Numbered from the stretch's first letter, positions 1-7,813 are shown. The stretch is 64,000 bases of DNA from Streptomyces rishiriensis (GCF_030815485.1 NZ_JAUSWV010000002.1:868001-932000); one strand, 5' to 3'. Numbers and translations are program-made. Notes: generated from the letters alone by a model not told the origin.

Positions 1-30
1 GCGCCCGGGCGGCGCCGGCCCAGGTGCCGA

Positions 31-297
31 TCAGTCCTCGTCGCCGAGCGGGACCACGACGAGGAAGGCATCCGACTTCAGATCCATCACCACGGTCGCG
101 GGCTCCCCCTCGGCCCGCCGCCGTGCCGCGTACTCCTCCGCCGGCCACGATCCTCGCGGGGATCCTGCGGGGAAACGCTCCAACACCTTCGCGCCCATAG
201 CGGCAGACACCTCCCGTGCGAAACGGACAACCTCTTCGGGGTTCGGTTGCCCGGGATCGGCGCGGTCATGTTCGGATGCCTGCCGACGGCCCGTCAC
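31..297 (-). CDS. Small conserved-looking protein of unknown function (88 aa)
   Basis: I do not recognise the family. The C-terminal 70 residues read as a real acidic/basic soluble protein, with stretches such as NPEEVVRFAREV and VVMDLKSDAFLVVVPLGDED, and no membrane segment. I chose the GTG at 297 because it overlaps the stop of the upstream MMPL relic as GTGA, the usual sign of translational coupling in Streptomyces operons. An alternative is the internal ATG at 198, which has a good GGGAGGTG in front and would give a 55-aa protein. If the long form is right, the gene was the second member of an MMPL operon and is now stranded behind a truncated first gene. Function is unknown; existence is likely, start uncertain. 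Confidence 0.55.
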   Translation of the reverse strand: MTGRRQASEHDRADPGQPNPEEVVRFAREVSAAMGAKVLERFPAGSPRGSWPAEEYAARRRAEGEPATVVMDLKSDAFLVVVPLGDED

Positions 298-440
298 CGC
301 CTTGCGGCGGCCGTGTCCGAGCCGCCCGGCCACCAGGCCGGGGCGCCGATGTCCCGCGCCGGCGCGGGCACCGGCAGCGAGCGCACGACGAGCGTGTCGG
401 GCAACACGCCGAAGGCGACGAGGAAGGCGATCCGGGCGAG
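294..440 (-). pseudogene. C-terminal relic of an MMPL (RND-type) membrane transporter
   Basis: The last 48 codons of this frame read LARIAFLVAFGVLPDTLV, then VRSLPVP, then DIGAPAWWPG, and end in a stop. This is the conserved final transmembrane helix and tail of actinobacterial MMPL transporters, whose usual form is close to VAFGVLLDTLVVRSLLVPAL followed by DIG...WWP. Upstream of about 440 the frame degenerates and no further MMPL sequence is visible on either strand, while an intact protein is about 700 residues. It is therefore a 3' remnant. Its stop overlaps the start of the next gene on the same strand (GTGA). Recognition is from memory of the family motif. Confidence 0.6.
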
Positions 441-721
441 GGAGCCCCTGGTCGCCCGCGAACCCGTGCACCAGCCGGTTGATCTCGCCGTTCGTCCGCC
501 GCGACCGGACGGCGAAGACGTGCAGGTCGGTCGGCGTCCCCGGTGCCTCGGACGGCTGTCCCGGCACCCGCCCCTCACGGTCGTTCGCCGTGGCCGGGGG
601 GCCGGCGCAGTCGCCGTCCGCGGTCACTCGTTCGTGCGCACAAGCCCCTGCCGCATCCGCGGCCGTCCCGCGCGTGGAAGCGATCTGCGAGAGGGCCACC
701 GACGCGAAGGAGCGAGGACTC

Positions 722-2239
722 ATGACCGCAGACGGCCGCGGCACCCTGTGCCTGGTGACCGGCGCCACGGGATACATCGGCGGCCGGCTCGTCCCGGAGC
801 TGCTGGCGGCGGGACACCGGGTGCGCTGTCTGGCCCGCTCACCCGACCGGCTGCGCGACCACCCGTGGGCCGGCGATGTCGACAAGGTGCGCGGGGACGT
901 CACGGACGCCGCCTCGGTCGCGGCGGCGCTGCGCGACGTCGACGTCGCGTACTACCTGGTGCACGCGCTCGGCACCGGTGAGGACTTCGAGGAGACCGAC
1001 CGGCGGGCGGCCCGGATCTTCGCGGAGGGGGCGCGCGCGGCGGGAGTGCGCCGCGTCGTCTACCTCGGCGGCCTCACACCCGCCGGGGTGCCCGAGGGGG
1101 AGCTCTCACCGCATCTGCGCTCACGCGCCGAGGTGGGGAGGATCCTGCTCGACTCGGGCGTGCCCACCACCGTGCTGCGGGCCGCGGTCGTGATCGGCTC
1201 GGGCTCGGCCTCCTTCGAGATGCTGCGCTATCTGACCGAGCGGCTGCCGGTGATGGTCACTCCGAGCTGGGTGCACACCCGTATCCAGCCGGTGGCCGTC
1301 CGCGACGTGCTGCGCGCCCTCGTCGGCTCCGCCGGGATGCCGGACGACGTCAGCCGGGCCTTCGACATCGGCGGGCCCGACGTCCTGACGTACCGCGAGA
1401 TGATGCTCCGCTACGCGGCCGTCGCCGAACTGCCCCGCCGGATCATCCTGTCCGTGCCGGTCCTCACCCCCGGCCTGTCCAGTCACTGGGTCGGTCTGGT
1501 GACCCCGGTGCCGGCCTCGATCGCGCGGCCGCTCACCGAGTCGCTGCGGCACGAGGTGGTCTGCCACGAGCACGACATCGCCCGGTACGTACCGGACCCG
1601 CCCGGCCATCCCCTCGGTTTCGACGAGGCGGTCCGGCTCGCCCTGCGCAAGGTACGGGACGCCCGGGTCGCCACCCGGTGGTCCTCCGCGTCCGTCCCGG
1701 GCGCCCCCAGCGACCCGCTGCCCACCGACCCCGGCTGGGCCGGCGGCAGCCTCTACACCGACGTCCGCGAACTGGTCGTCGACGCTCCCCGGGAATCCCT
1801 GTGGCGGGTGATCGAGGGCATCGGCGGCGACAACGGCTGGTACTCCTTCCCCCTCGCCTGGGCCGTCCGCGGCCGGCTCGACCGGCTGGTCGGCGGGGTG
1901 GGGCTGCGCCGCGGCCGCCGGGACGCCGCCCGGCTGCGGGTGGGCGATTCGCTGGACTTCTGGCGGGTCGAGGAGATCGAACGCGGGCGCCTGCTCCGGC
2001 TGCGGGCCGAGATGCGGCTGCCGGGCCTGGCCTGGCTGGAGATGTGCGCCGAAGAGGAATCCGGCGGCCGTACCCGTTTCCGTCAGCGCGCCGTGTTCCA
2101 CCCGCACGGGCTGCTCGGCCACGCCTACTGGTGGGGCGTCTCCCCCTTCCACGCCCTCGTGTTCGGTGGCATGGCCCGCAACATCGCCCAGGCGGCGGTG
2201 GCGGACGCGAAGGCGCGGGCGCGGGAGCCGGTCCGCTGA
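722..2239 (+). CDS. SDR-family NAD(P)-binding protein fused to a DUF2867 domain
   Basis: A two-domain protein of 505 aa. Residues about 9-260 form an atypical short-chain dehydrogenase/NmrA-like fold, with the nucleotide-binding motif TGATGYIGG near the N-terminus, DVAYYLVHALG in the middle of the Rossmann domain and GGPDVLTYREMM further on. Residues about 345-505 match DUF2867, a helix-grip/SRPBCC-like domain (YTDVRELVVDAP...WRVIEGIGGDNGWYSFP). The start is ATG with GAAGGAGCGAGG upstream; longer starts in this frame run through non-coding DNA. The substrate is unknown. The photolyase gene follows 97 bases downstream in the same direction, so co-transcription is likely. I infer a role linked to light or photodamage only from that neighbour. 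Confidence 0.85.
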   Translation: MTADGRGTLCLVTGATGYIGGRLVPELLAAGHRVRCLARSPDRLRDHPWAGDVDKVRGDVTDAASVAAALRDVDVAYYLVHALGTGEDFEETDRRAARIFAEGARAAGVRRVVYLGGLTPAGVPEGELSPHLRSRAEVGRILLDSGVPTTVLRAAVVIGSGSASFEMLRYLTERLPVMVTPSWVHTRIQPVAVRDVLRALVGSAGMPDDVSRAFDIGGPDVLTYREMMLRYAAVAELPRRIILSVPVLTPGLSSHWVGLVTPVPASIARPLTESLRHEVVCHEHDIARYVPDPPGHPLGFDEAVRLALRKVRDARVATRWSSASVPGAPSDPLPTDPGWAGGSLYTDVRELVVDAPRESLWRVIEGIGGDNGWYSFPLAWAVRGRLDRLVGGVGLRRGRRDAARLRVGDSLDFWRVEEIERGRLLRLRAEMRLPGLAWLEMCAEEESGGRTRFRQRAVFHPHGLLGHAYWWGVSPFHALVFGGMARNIAQAAVADAKARAREPVR

Positions 2240-2336
2240 CCGGCCGTCGAGGCGACCCGCGCCGCTCTCCCCGGCCTCCGCCGGGCGCCGCCCGCGAAGC
2301 AGCCGCTCGTCCGAACCTCTGCCCCGGAGCCCTGTC

Positions 2337-3710
2337 ATGAACGTCTCGGTCGTCCTGTTCACCGCCGACCTGCGTCTGCACGACCACCCGCCGCTGCGCG
2401 CGGCCCTCGACGGGACGCGGCAGGTGGTCCCGTTGTTCGTGCGCGACCGGGCCGTGGACGATGCCGGGTTCGCCGTGCCGAACCGGCTGGCGTTCCTCGC
2501 CGACTGTCTGCGCGATCTCGACGCCGGGCTCCGCGCGCGGGGCGGCCGGCTCGTCGTGCGCTCGGGCGACCTGGTCGAGCAGGTGTGCCGGGTGGCAGCC
2601 GAGGCGGACGCGGACGAGGTCCACCTGGCCGCCGACGGCAGCGCGCACGCGCGGCGCCGCGAGGAACGGCTGCGGCGCGCCCTGGAGTCGGAGGGTGTAC
2701 GACTGCATGTGCACGACGCGGTGACGACCGCCGTCGGTCCGGGCGCGGTGACCCCGGGCTCCTCCGACCACTTCGCCGTCTTCACGCCGTACTTCCGGCA
2801 CTGGTCGCAGTGGCGGCAGCGCGAACCGCTCGGCCCGCCCCGGACCGTGCGGGTGCCCGACGTGGTCGGCTCGGAGGCGCTCCCCACCAGGAACGGGCTG
2901 TCGGGACTGTCGCCGGGGCTGGCCCGCGGAGGCGAGGTGCGGGGCCGCGAGCGGGTCGCCCGCTGGCTGCGGTCGGACATCGCCGCCTACGGCGACGGGC
3001 AGGACGACCTGGCCGGTGACGCCACCTCCCGGCTCTCGCCCCATCTGCACTTCGGCACCCTGTCCCCGGTGGAGCTGGTGCACCGGGCGCGCCGCGTCGG
3101 CGGGCCGGGAGCCGAGGCGTTCGTACGGCAGCTGGCCTGGCGCGACTTCCACCGCCAGGTGCTGGCGGCCCGGCCCGCCGCGGCGAGCGCCGACTACCGC
3201 ACCCGACACGACCGCTGGCGTTCGGAGCGGACGGCGGGCGCGGACATCGAGGCCTGGCGGGCGGGCCGTACCGGCTACCCGGTGGTCGACGCGGCGATGC
3301 GGCAGCTGCGCCACGAGGGGTGGATGCACAACCGGGGCAGGCTGCTCACCGCGAGTTTCCTCGCCAAGACGCTGTACGTCGACTGGCGCGTCGGCGCCCG
3401 GCACTTCCTGGACCTGCTGGTCGACGGGGACGTGGCCAACAACCAGCTCAACTGGCAGTGGATGGCGGGAACCGGCACCGACTCGCGGCCCAACCGGGTT
3501 CTCAACCCCGTCACCCAGGCGAAGCGCCACGACCCCGACGGGGCGTACGTACGTCGCTGGCTGCCGGAGCTCGAGGGGGTGGCGGCGCCCGCGGTGCACG
3601 AGCCCTGGAAGCTGCCGGGCGGGGACCGGGCGGCGCTCGGCTACCCCGATCCGATCGTCGGGCTCTCCGACGGACTCGCCCGCTTCAGGCGGGCCCGGGA
3701 GCGCTTCTGA
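2337..3710 (+). CDS. phr: Deoxyribodipyrimidine photolyase (class I CPD photolyase)
   Basis: Cytosolic flavoprotein of 457 aa, predicted to split cyclobutane pyrimidine dimers using light. The N-terminal alpha/beta antenna domain starts VVLFTADLRLHDHPPL. The C-terminal FAD-binding helical domain contains SRLSPHLHFGTLSP, the WRDFHRQ region, YPVVDAAMRQLRHEGWMHNR (FAD and DNA contacts) and NNQLNWQWMAGTGTDSRP, all canonical. The start is the ATG at 2337; the 97-base gap to the preceding SDR-DUF2867 gene has no terminator-like hairpin. In S. coelicolor a photolyase gene belongs to the LitR/LitS light regulon; here litR/litS-type genes lie 2-3 kb downstream. Length is normal for the family. Confidence 0.95.
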   Translation: MNVSVVLFTADLRLHDHPPLRAALDGTRQVVPLFVRDRAVDDAGFAVPNRLAFLADCLRDLDAGLRARGGRLVVRSGDLVEQVCRVAAEADADEVHLAADGSAHARRREERLRRALESEGVRLHVHDAVTTAVGPGAVTPGSSDHFAVFTPYFRHWSQWRQREPLGPPRTVRVPDVVGSEALPTRNGLSGLSPGLARGGEVRGRERVARWLRSDIAAYGDGQDDLAGDATSRLSPHLHFGTLSPVELVHRARRVGGPGAEAFVRQLAWRDFHRQVLAARPAAASADYRTRHDRWRSERTAGADIEAWRAGRTGYPVVDAAMRQLRHEGWMHNRGRLLTASFLAKTLYVDWRVGARHFLDLLVDGDVANNQLNWQWMAGTGTDSRPNRVLNPVTQAKRHDPDGAYVRRWLPELEGVAAPAVHEPWKLPGGDRAALGYPDPIVGLSDGLARFRRARERF

Positions 3711-3717
3711 GCGCGCG

Positions 3718-4638
3718 TCACCAGGAGGGTGCCACGCCCAGCAGGAGGTCGCGGACCCGGGTCACGTCCGGGCTCTCCACCGCGCCGGGGCGCTGGACGA
3801 GGAACGTCGTGTTGATCGGCGGGTCCGCCGGCTCGTGGAGCGGGACGAGGGCGCCGGAGGCCAGCTCGCCGAGGCAGAGGTAACGGGGCAGCACGGTGAT
3901 CCCCGCCCCCGCGACGACCGCGGCCAGCACCCCGCGCAGGTCGGGCACGGTCACCGCGGCGGAGTCCGACAGGCGGCGGCCGAAGACGTGCCGCCAGTAG
4001 CGGCGCGCGATGGGCAGGTCCTCGGCGTAGGTGACCAGCGGGACGGCGTGCAGTGCCGCCGGCCCGTCGGTGGCCAGCGGTGCCCGCAGCCGGCCGGCCC
4101 ACTCCGGTGCGGCGACCAGTACGAACTCCTCGTCCGTCAGCGGGACGGCGGTCAGGGTGCGGCCGCGCGGCCGGGTCGTGGCGATGACCAGGTCGTGCCG
4201 TCCCGTCCGCAGTTCCTCGAGCAGCCGGTCGGTCAGACCGGTGGCGACGCGCAGCCGGACGCCCCCGGCCACCAGCGGCGCCAGCGCCGGGAGGGCCCGG
4301 GTGCACAGGAGCTCGGCGGGCCCGGCGAGATGCACCGGGTCGGCCCGTCCGGCCGCCGGGTCAGGACCGGCCACGGTGGCCAGTTCGTCGAGCGGCGCGG
4401 AGACGCGGGCGGCGAGCTCGTCGGCGACGGCGGTCGGCGAGACGCCCCGCGGGAGCCGCTCGAAGAGTTCGCGCCCGGCCTGCCGCTCCAGCGCGCGCAT
4501 CTGCGTCGTCACGGTCGGCTGGGACAGCCCCAGCGACTGTGCGGCTCCGGTGAACGAGCCCGAGCGGTACACGGCGAGGAAGGTGCGCAGGAGGTTCAGG
4601 TCCAGGTGCTCGGCGGGGCGGCCGTCGGTGTGTTCCAC
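3718..4638 (-). CDS. LysR-family transcriptional regulator
   Basis: 306 aa, the normal family length. The N-terminal winged helix-turn-helix spans about residues 13-72 (LNLLRTFLAVYRSGSFTGAAQSLGLSQPTVTTQMRALE, broken by the turn), followed by a periplasmic-binding-protein-like effector domain. I chose the GTG start at 4638, which is preceded by GGGAGGTGGGGAG; it places the usual short N-terminal arm before the HTH. The gene is divergent from the DJ-1/PfpI gene and ends 8 bases from the photolyase stop, so those two are convergent. The shared divergent region holds dyads of the T-N11-A type, so it most likely regulates the DJ-1/PfpI gene and itself. The effector is unknown. Confidence 0.88.
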   Translation of the reverse strand: MEHTDGRPAEHLDLNLLRTFLAVYRSGSFTGAAQSLGLSQPTVTTQMRALERQAGRELFERLPRGVSPTAVADELAARVSAPLDELATVAGPDPAAGRADPVHLAGPAELLCTRALPALAPLVAGGVRLRVATGLTDRLLEELRTGRHDLVIATTRPRGRTLTAVPLTDEEFVLVAAPEWAGRLRAPLATDGPAALHAVPLVTYAEDLPIARRYWRHVFGRRLSDSAAVTVPDLRGVLAAVVAGAGITVLPRYLCLGELASGALVPLHEPADPPINTTFLVQRPGAVESPDVTRVRDLLLGVAPSW

Positions 4639-4662
4639 AGGCCCCAGTATCTCCCCACCTCC

Positions 4663-4735
4663 CATAGGAAGCCCTATGCCGGGCATCGGAATCGTCATTG
4701 GCTCCCTATGCCTCGACCGCCTAGGTTCGAGGCAT
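4663..4735. promoter_or_regulatory. LysR operator region and promoter of the DJ-1/PfpI gene
   Basis: Between the divergent LysR and DJ-1/PfpI starts there is a dyad CATAGG-N4-CCTATG (4663-4678), a second copy of CCCTATGCC 32 bases further on (4672-4680 and 4704-4712), and a perfect 9-bp inverted repeat ATGCCTCGA-N10-TCGAGGCAT (4708-4716 and 4727-4735). A plausible promoter for the rightward gene is TTGGCT (4698) with an 18-base spacer to TAGGTT (4722), which places the second dyad over the -10 element. Elements are read directly; the assignment to LysR is inferred from position. Confidence 0.6.
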
Positions 4736-4794
4736 CCAACCCGTCGGCGGTTCGCCCTCGCGAACGCCGGCACCGACACCCCCGGAGTTCACCC

Positions 4795-5490
4795 ATGGCC
4801 AAGATCCTCTTCGTGCTGACCGGCGCCGACCACTGGACGCTCGCCGACGGCACGCTTCACCCCACCGGCTTCTGGGCGGAGGAGGCCGTCGCCCCGTACG
4901 AGGCGTTCCGGGCGGCCGGCCACGAGGTCGTCGTCGCGACACCGGGCGGTGTCGTCCCCACCGTGGACCAGGGCAGCCTGGCCGCGGAGGCCAACGGCGG
5001 TCAGCAGGCCGCCGACCGGATCGCCGCCGCGCTCGACGCCATGCGGGAGCTGCGACGGCCGGTGCGGCTGGAGGACGTCGACCTCGACGACTACGCCACG
5101 GTCTTCTACCCGGGCGGACACGGCCCCATGGAAGACCTGGCGGTCGACGCCGTCTCGGGCCGGCTCCTGGTCGACGCCCTTCGCTCGGGCAAGCCCCTGG
5201 GTGTCGTCTGCCACGGCCCTGCCGCGCTGCTCGCCGCGGTGGCCGAGGACGGCTCCAACGCCTTCGCGGGCTACCGGGTCGCGGCGTTCACCAACGCGGA
5301 GGAGCTTCAGGCCGGTCTGGGCGACAAGGCCAAGTGGCTGCTCCAGGACCGGCTCACCGAGGCGGGCGTCGAGGTCCGGGTCGGCGAGCCGTGGGCGCCG
5401 CACGTGGTGGTCGACCGCAACCTGGTCACCGGCCAGAACCCCGCTTCCTCCGCCCCCCTCGCCACGGAGCTGCTCAAGCAGTTGGGCTGA
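4795..5490 (+). CDS. DJ-1/PfpI-family (type 1 glutamine amidotransferase-like) protein
   Basis: 231 aa, the Hsp31/YhbO-like branch of the DJ-1/PfpI superfamily. The nucleophile elbow is GVVCHGPAALL with Cys followed by His; the preceding motif FYPGGHGPMEDL supplies the conserved acidic/gly-rich loop. Family members act as glyoxalases/deglycases or proteases against reactive carbonyls. The N-terminus MAKILFVLTG is the first beta strand, which fixes the ATG. Closest known forms are described as type 1 glutamine amidotransferase domain proteins often located beside LysR regulators, as here. Likely induced by the divergent LysR protein under electrophile or redox stress (inference). Confidence 0.9.
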   Translation: MAKILFVLTGADHWTLADGTLHPTGFWAEEAVAPYEAFRAAGHEVVVATPGGVVPTVDQGSLAAEANGGQQAADRIAAALDAMRELRRPVRLEDVDLDDYATVFYPGGHGPMEDLAVDAVSGRLLVDALRSGKPLGVVCHGPAALLAAVAEDGSNAFAGYRVAAFTNAEELQAGLGDKAKWLLQDRLTEAGVEVRVGEPWAPHVVVDRNLVTGQNPASSAPLATELLKQLG

Positions 5491-5556
5491 CTCCCTCGAC
5501 CGCCCCGCCGGGCCCTGAGCAGTCCGGCGAGCGCGGTGCGGCCGCCACCGGCCCGT

Positions 5557-5586
5557 GGCGGATGCGACCGGGCCCGCGCATCCGCC
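5557..5586. terminator. Hairpin between the convergent DJ-1/PfpI and litR-type genes
   Basis: Perfect 10-bp inverted repeat GGCGGATGCG (5557-5566) and CGCATCCGCC (5577-5586) with a 10-base loop. It lies after the DJ-1/PfpI stop and beyond the litR stop, so it can serve both strands. No U-tract, as is normal in Streptomyces. Confidence 0.55.
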
Positions 5587-5645
5587 CGGCCCGCTGGTGC
5601 GGGCACCCGCTCCCGTCCGATGTGGAGCGCGAGCGGGCACGGCCC

Positions 5646-5740
5646 GTCAGGGGCGTAGGTCGTGGCCGGCTCGGTCAGGGGGCGTAGCCGGTGTCCGGCA
5701 CCGTCAGGGGGCGTAGGTCGTGGCCAGCACCGTCAGGGCG
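5646..5740. repeat. Tandem copies of the litR 3' end, each containing the stop codon
   Basis: Three head-to-tail units of 28, 29 and 29 bp (5646-5673, 5674-5702, 5703-5731) plus a partial fourth. On the plus strand each unit starts GTCAGGGG.GCGTAG. On the minus strand this encodes a tail of the form (L)T.....YAP followed by TGA. The rightmost full copy is the true end of the litR-type gene; the other two are downstream copies of its last nine or so codons and stop. Confidence 0.85.
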
Positions 5741-6681
5741 TCGCTCAGGCCGGTCGGGCGGGGCAGGCCCGGCACGGGGCGGCCGGCCCAGCCGGGGCCG
5801 GCGAGCACCACGACCGGGGCGCGACGGGCTCCGGTGACGCCCCAGCGGGTCTCGGCGATGTGCCGGGCGAGGGGCAGGCTGGCGGTGGAGCGGGCCTGGG
5901 CCCACAGGACCACGGCGACCGGCCCCAGCCGGTGCACGGCCGAGGTCAGCGCCTCGACGGGCACCGCCGCTCCGAACATGCGGGTGGGAACGCCGAGTTG
6001 GCCGAGCCCCGCGTTGAGCGCCTCCAGCGGCAGGCTGTGCTGCTCGCCCGGCACGCAGGCCAGGACCACCGGCCCCGGGCCGCTCGCCGCGTCCTGGGAC
6101 ACGACAGCGCGGGTGGCGCGGCGCAGGGCGGTGGAGACGTGCCAGGACAGCAGGTGCTCGACCTCGACGTACCGGTCGCCGGACGAGGCCCACTTGCGTC
6201 CCACGGCATGCAGCGTCGGAACCATCACCTCCTGCCAGGCGACGACGAGTCCGTGCCGTTCGACGGCCGTGGCCAGTCGCTCCGCGACGGCCGACGCGTC
6301 GAGCCGTACGGCGGCGCGGGCGAGCCCCCGGCACTCCTGGCGGACGTCGCCGCCGAACGGCGGCACACCTGCCGTGGCCGGCCGTACGGCGTCCCCGTCC
6401 TCCGGCTCGGCGGAAGGCGGCGGCGCTGTCTCCTTCGCCGCCCGGGCCGCGTCCGCGGGCGGCACTCCGGACGAGGTGAGCCGGCACATCGTCTCCAGTA
6501 CGGCCACGTCGCCCGGGCGCCAGCGCCGGTGCCGCCCGTCGGCACGGACGGCCGGCCCGATGCCGTACCGGCGGTCCCAGGAACGCAGGGTGGTGGGCGC
6601 GACACCCAGTCGGCGGGCCAGCGCTCCGGTCGTCAGTCCCGCGTCGTCGGCGCTCGGGCCCGTGGTCGGAATCGTGCTCAT
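5704..6681 (-). CDS. litR: LitR-type MerR regulator with cobalamin-binding fold
   Basis: 325 aa. A MerR-type winged helix (residues about 14-80, LTTGALARRLGVAPTTLRSW) is followed by a helical B12-binding cap (about 125-200) and a Rossmann-like B12-binding domain (about 205-325). In CarH-type photoreceptors the cap has W-x9-EH and the Rossmann domain D-x-H-x-x-G. Here the cap reads W-x10-EH and the Rossmann motif EQHSLP, so the lower-ligand His is kept while flanking residues diverge. This fits the Streptomyces LitR class, which I recall as not using adenosylcobalamin in the CarH way. The gene is divergent from a LitS-type sigma factor, the known litR-litS arrangement. The start ATG lies about 7 bases after a TATTGT element, suggesting a leaderless message. 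Confidence 0.82.
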   Translation of the reverse strand: MSTIPTTGPSADDAGLTTGALARRLGVAPTTLRSWDRRYGIGPAVRADGRHRRWRPGDVAVLETMCRLTSSGVPPADAARAAKETAPPPSAEPEDGDAVRPATAGVPPFGGDVRQECRGLARAAVRLDASAVAERLATAVERHGLVVAWQEVMVPTLHAVGRKWASSGDRYVEVEHLLSWHVSTALRRATRAVVSQDAASGPGPVVLACVPGEQHSLPLEALNAGLGQLGVPTRMFGAAVPVEALTSAVHRLGPVAVVLWAQARSTASLPLARHIAETRWGVTGARRAPVVVLAGPGWAGRPVPGLPRPTGLSDALTVLATTYAP

Positions 6682-6687
6682 GGAACG

Positions 6688-6711
6688 ACAATACGACGCA
6701 GAAACGACGCA
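6688..6711. promoter_or_regulatory. 11-bp direct repeats over the litR promoter (LitR operator candidate)
   Basis: ACGACGCA occurs at 6693-6700 and again at 6704-6711, exactly one 11-bp period apart; on the litR strand this reads as TGCGTCGT repeats followed by a weaker TTGTCGTT. A -10-like TATTGT for litR occupies 6693-6688, ending 7 bases before its ATG, so the repeats lie in the spacer and -10. CarH-type regulators bind 11-bp direct repeats, which supports autoregulation by LitR. Confidence 0.55.
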
Positions 6712-6820
6712 TGTTGAGGCGCGTGGTGTCCCACTCGCAGGATGACCTCCTCGGGGCACCCCCCAGAAAACGTCCCGGAACGGCCTGAGCGCAGGCCGCC
6801 CGACGCGAGGAGCCGCCGCC

Positions 6821-7414
6821 ATGAGCACGCAGCAGACCGCCGTGCCCTGTCCCGCCCCGATCCAGGAGTCGCTCGCCGACGCGGAACTCGCCCGGGGACT
6901 GGCGGCGGGGGACGAGGCGTCCCTGGCCGCCGTGTACCACCGCTGGCGCGCCCTGGTGCACTCACTCGCCTGGCGTTCCCTGGGCGACGCGAGGGAGGCC
7001 GAGGACGTCACCCAGCAGGTGTTCCTCGGGGTGTGGAGCGGTCGTGCGGGCTACCGGCCCGAGCGCGGCGCCCTCGGCGGCTGGATCGTCGGCATCACCC
7101 GGCGCAAGATCGCCGACGCGCTGGCCGCCCGGACCCGCCGCCAGGAACTCGTCGCCTCGGCCGGCTCCTGGCTGACCCTGCGCGACCCCGGCCTCGGCGG
7201 TCCCGAGGGGTCCCTCGACCACGTGCTGGTGCGCGGTGAACTCGCCAGGCTTCCGGCACCGCAGCGGCAGGTCCTGCGGCTGACCTTCTACGAGGACCTG
7301 ACGCAGACGCAGATCGCCGAGCGGACGGGCTGGCCCCTGGGCACGGTCAAGAGCCACGCCCGGCGCGGCATGCTGCGGCTGCGCGGCCGCCTGGGGTCCG
7401 GACCGCAGGACTGA
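6821..7414 (+). CDS. litS: ECF sigma factor, LitS type
   Basis: 197 aa. Sigma region 2 spans about residues 35-105 (AVYHRWRALVHSLAWR...DAREAEDVTQQVFLGVW) and region 4 about 140-190 (LPAPQRQVLRLTFYEDLTQT, then QIAERTGWPLGTVKSHARRG). There is no fused anti-sigma or membrane segment. The start ATG is preceded by GCGAGGAGCCGCCGCC. It is divergent from the LitR-type gene; in S. coelicolor LitR switches on litS in light and LitS transcribes carotenoid and photolyase genes. Here the likely local target is the photolyase group 3-6 kb upstream. No zinc anti-sigma gene is adjacent, consistent with control at the level of transcription. Confidence 0.85.
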   Translation: MSTQQTAVPCPAPIQESLADAELARGLAAGDEASLAAVYHRWRALVHSLAWRSLGDAREAEDVTQQVFLGVWSGRAGYRPERGALGGWIVGITRRKIADALAARTRRQELVASAGSWLTLRDPGLGGPEGSLDHVLVRGELARLPAPQRQVLRLTFYEDLTQTQIAERTGWPLGTVKSHARRGMLRLRGRLGSGPQD

Positions 7415-7813
7415 GACCCCGGCCGACGCGCGCGTCCCCGAACGAACCCTGCTTTTCGATGCACAAACGCTGCGTTCGACCTCTCCGGGAAAATGGACGC
7501 GGACGGATCCCCCGCCCGTCGGGCGGCGGACGGATCCCACCCGTCGTGGCCCGGGAGGCGCCGGTGCAGGCGTGGCGCACGGCTACCGGTACGCCGGGCG
7601 CCGGGCGCGGAGCCGGTCGTCGGCCCGGAGAGAGCGATCCGGCGGTCCGGCTCGGGGACGGGCATCCCTGCCGTCAGGGATGAACAAGCAGATACCCGAA
7701 CAACACCTTCTAGCTCTGCACATAAAGGATAAATAAGAGCAGAATGGAGAGGCGCGGCACTCACCGCACACCGCTCCGAAGCGGTCGGGCCCGGAAGTCG
7801 AAGGAGACGCGTC
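7415..7813. other. Intergenic stretch without a gene
   Basis: Holds a short hairpin CCGCCCG-T-CGGGCGG near 7512-7526 that may end the litS transcript, a direct repeat of GGACGGATCCC around 7501 and 7529, and an unusually A+T-rich patch (about 7681-7745, including CATAAAGGATAAATAAG) that probably carries the promoter of the SPW gene. No coding frame in it looks real. Confidence 0.5.
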
